Shown here: positions 63,897 through 64,000 of the stretch, piece after piece
Layout: each line of letters opens with the position of its first letter
Numbering within the stretch: position 1 is the first letter of the stretch
From: Pseudomonas graminis
Lineage (GTDB): Bacteria; Pseudomonadota; Gammaproteobacteria; Pseudomonadales; Pseudomonadaceae
NCBI RefSeq assembly: GCF_001705435.1
Contig: NZ_MDEN01000060.1
Location: 216,631-280,630 of the forward strand
Direction of reading: 5' to 3'
Length of the DNA: 64,000 bases
The notes under the pieces: generated by a model
Databases searched by the model: none
Told to the model about the DNA's origin: nothing
What the model saw: only the letters and a program-made list of their open reading frames with translations
Position numbers and translations under genes: made by a program

Positions 63897-64000
63897 CTTG
63901 ACGATGACCTACTCTCACATGGGGAAACCCCACACTACCATCGGCGATGCATCGTTTCACTGCTGAGTTCGGGATGGGATCAGGTGGTTCCAACGCTCTA
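63897..64000 (-). rRNA. rrf: 5S ribosomal RNA, 3' part (cut by window edge)
   Basis: The minus strand contains the 5S pattern: AGAGCGTTGGAACCACCTGA, CCCATCCCGAACTCAG, GTGAAACGATGCATCG and GGGGTTTCCCCATGTGAGAG, ending GTAGGTCATCGTCAAG. Only the first 13 or so bases lie outside. The rest of the rrn operon should follow to the right. Confidence 0.97.

Overview
The window is a chromosomal stretch of a Pseudomonas species. Three things show this. Almost every protein reads as a Pseudomonas orthologue. The gene order nrdR-ribD-ribE-ribBA-ribH-nusB-thiL-pgpA, the zinc-cluster/oprG/epimerase block, and ssb-MFS-uvrA-ferritin-rplQ match blocks I know from P. aeruginosa. The complete S10-spc-alpha-str-rpoBC-secE/nusG ribosomal region ends in a 5S rRNA gene. 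Missing genes relative to P. aeruginosa (second tuf, coaX, katA) point to another branch of the genus, perhaps the syringae/fluorescens side, but I cannot fix the species.

Layout. 1-6.4 kb, minus strand: the riboflavin/NusB/thiamine operon, ending in phosphatidylglycerophosphatase and the start of a periplasmic binding protein. 6.5-8.6 kb, plus: a YbaY-like lipoprotein, a methyltransferase and a CnoX-like thioredoxin-TPR protein. 8.7-12.4 kb: a small unknown protein and a four-gene zinc-responsive transport cluster behind a Zur-like box. 12.5-15.1 kb: an OprG/OmpW porin with an ANR-like box, and two sugar-nucleotide dehydrogenases. 15.2-25.5 kb: the large helicase Lhr, an MscS-type channel, a YdeP/FdhF-type molybdopterin oxidoreductase, a TetR regulator and a SnoaL-like protein. 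25.5-31.1 kb: ssb, an MFS carrier, uvrA behind a LexA-like box, and a ferritin. 31.3-61.5 kb, all minus strand: rplQ back to secE, the main ribosomal and RNA polymerase supercluster. 61.6-62.1 kb: four tRNAs (Trp, Thr, Gly, Tyr in plus-strand order). 62.2-63.7 kb: a small membrane-anchored protein and birA. From 63.9 kb: the 3' end of a 5S rRNA with its terminator.

How it works together. Minus-strand transcription runs from the tRNA genes through secE-nusG, rplKAJL-rpoBC, rpsLG-fusA-tuf, the S10/spc block and the alpha operon. Between these units I find terminators or attenuators paired with good sigma-70 promoters: before rpsL, before rpsJ, inside the spc block before rpsH, before rpsM and before tRNA-Trp. 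Four of these promoters share the -10 hexamer TAGAAT followed by a GC-rich discriminator, a layout typical of stringently controlled genes. The accessory part holds two candidate stimulus-response cassettes: the Zur-type zinc cluster, and the oxidoreductase-TetR-SnoaL cassette with a palindrome inside the tetR promoter. I saw no insertion sequences, CRISPR arrays or prophage genes, and no gap between genes longer than about 300 bases.
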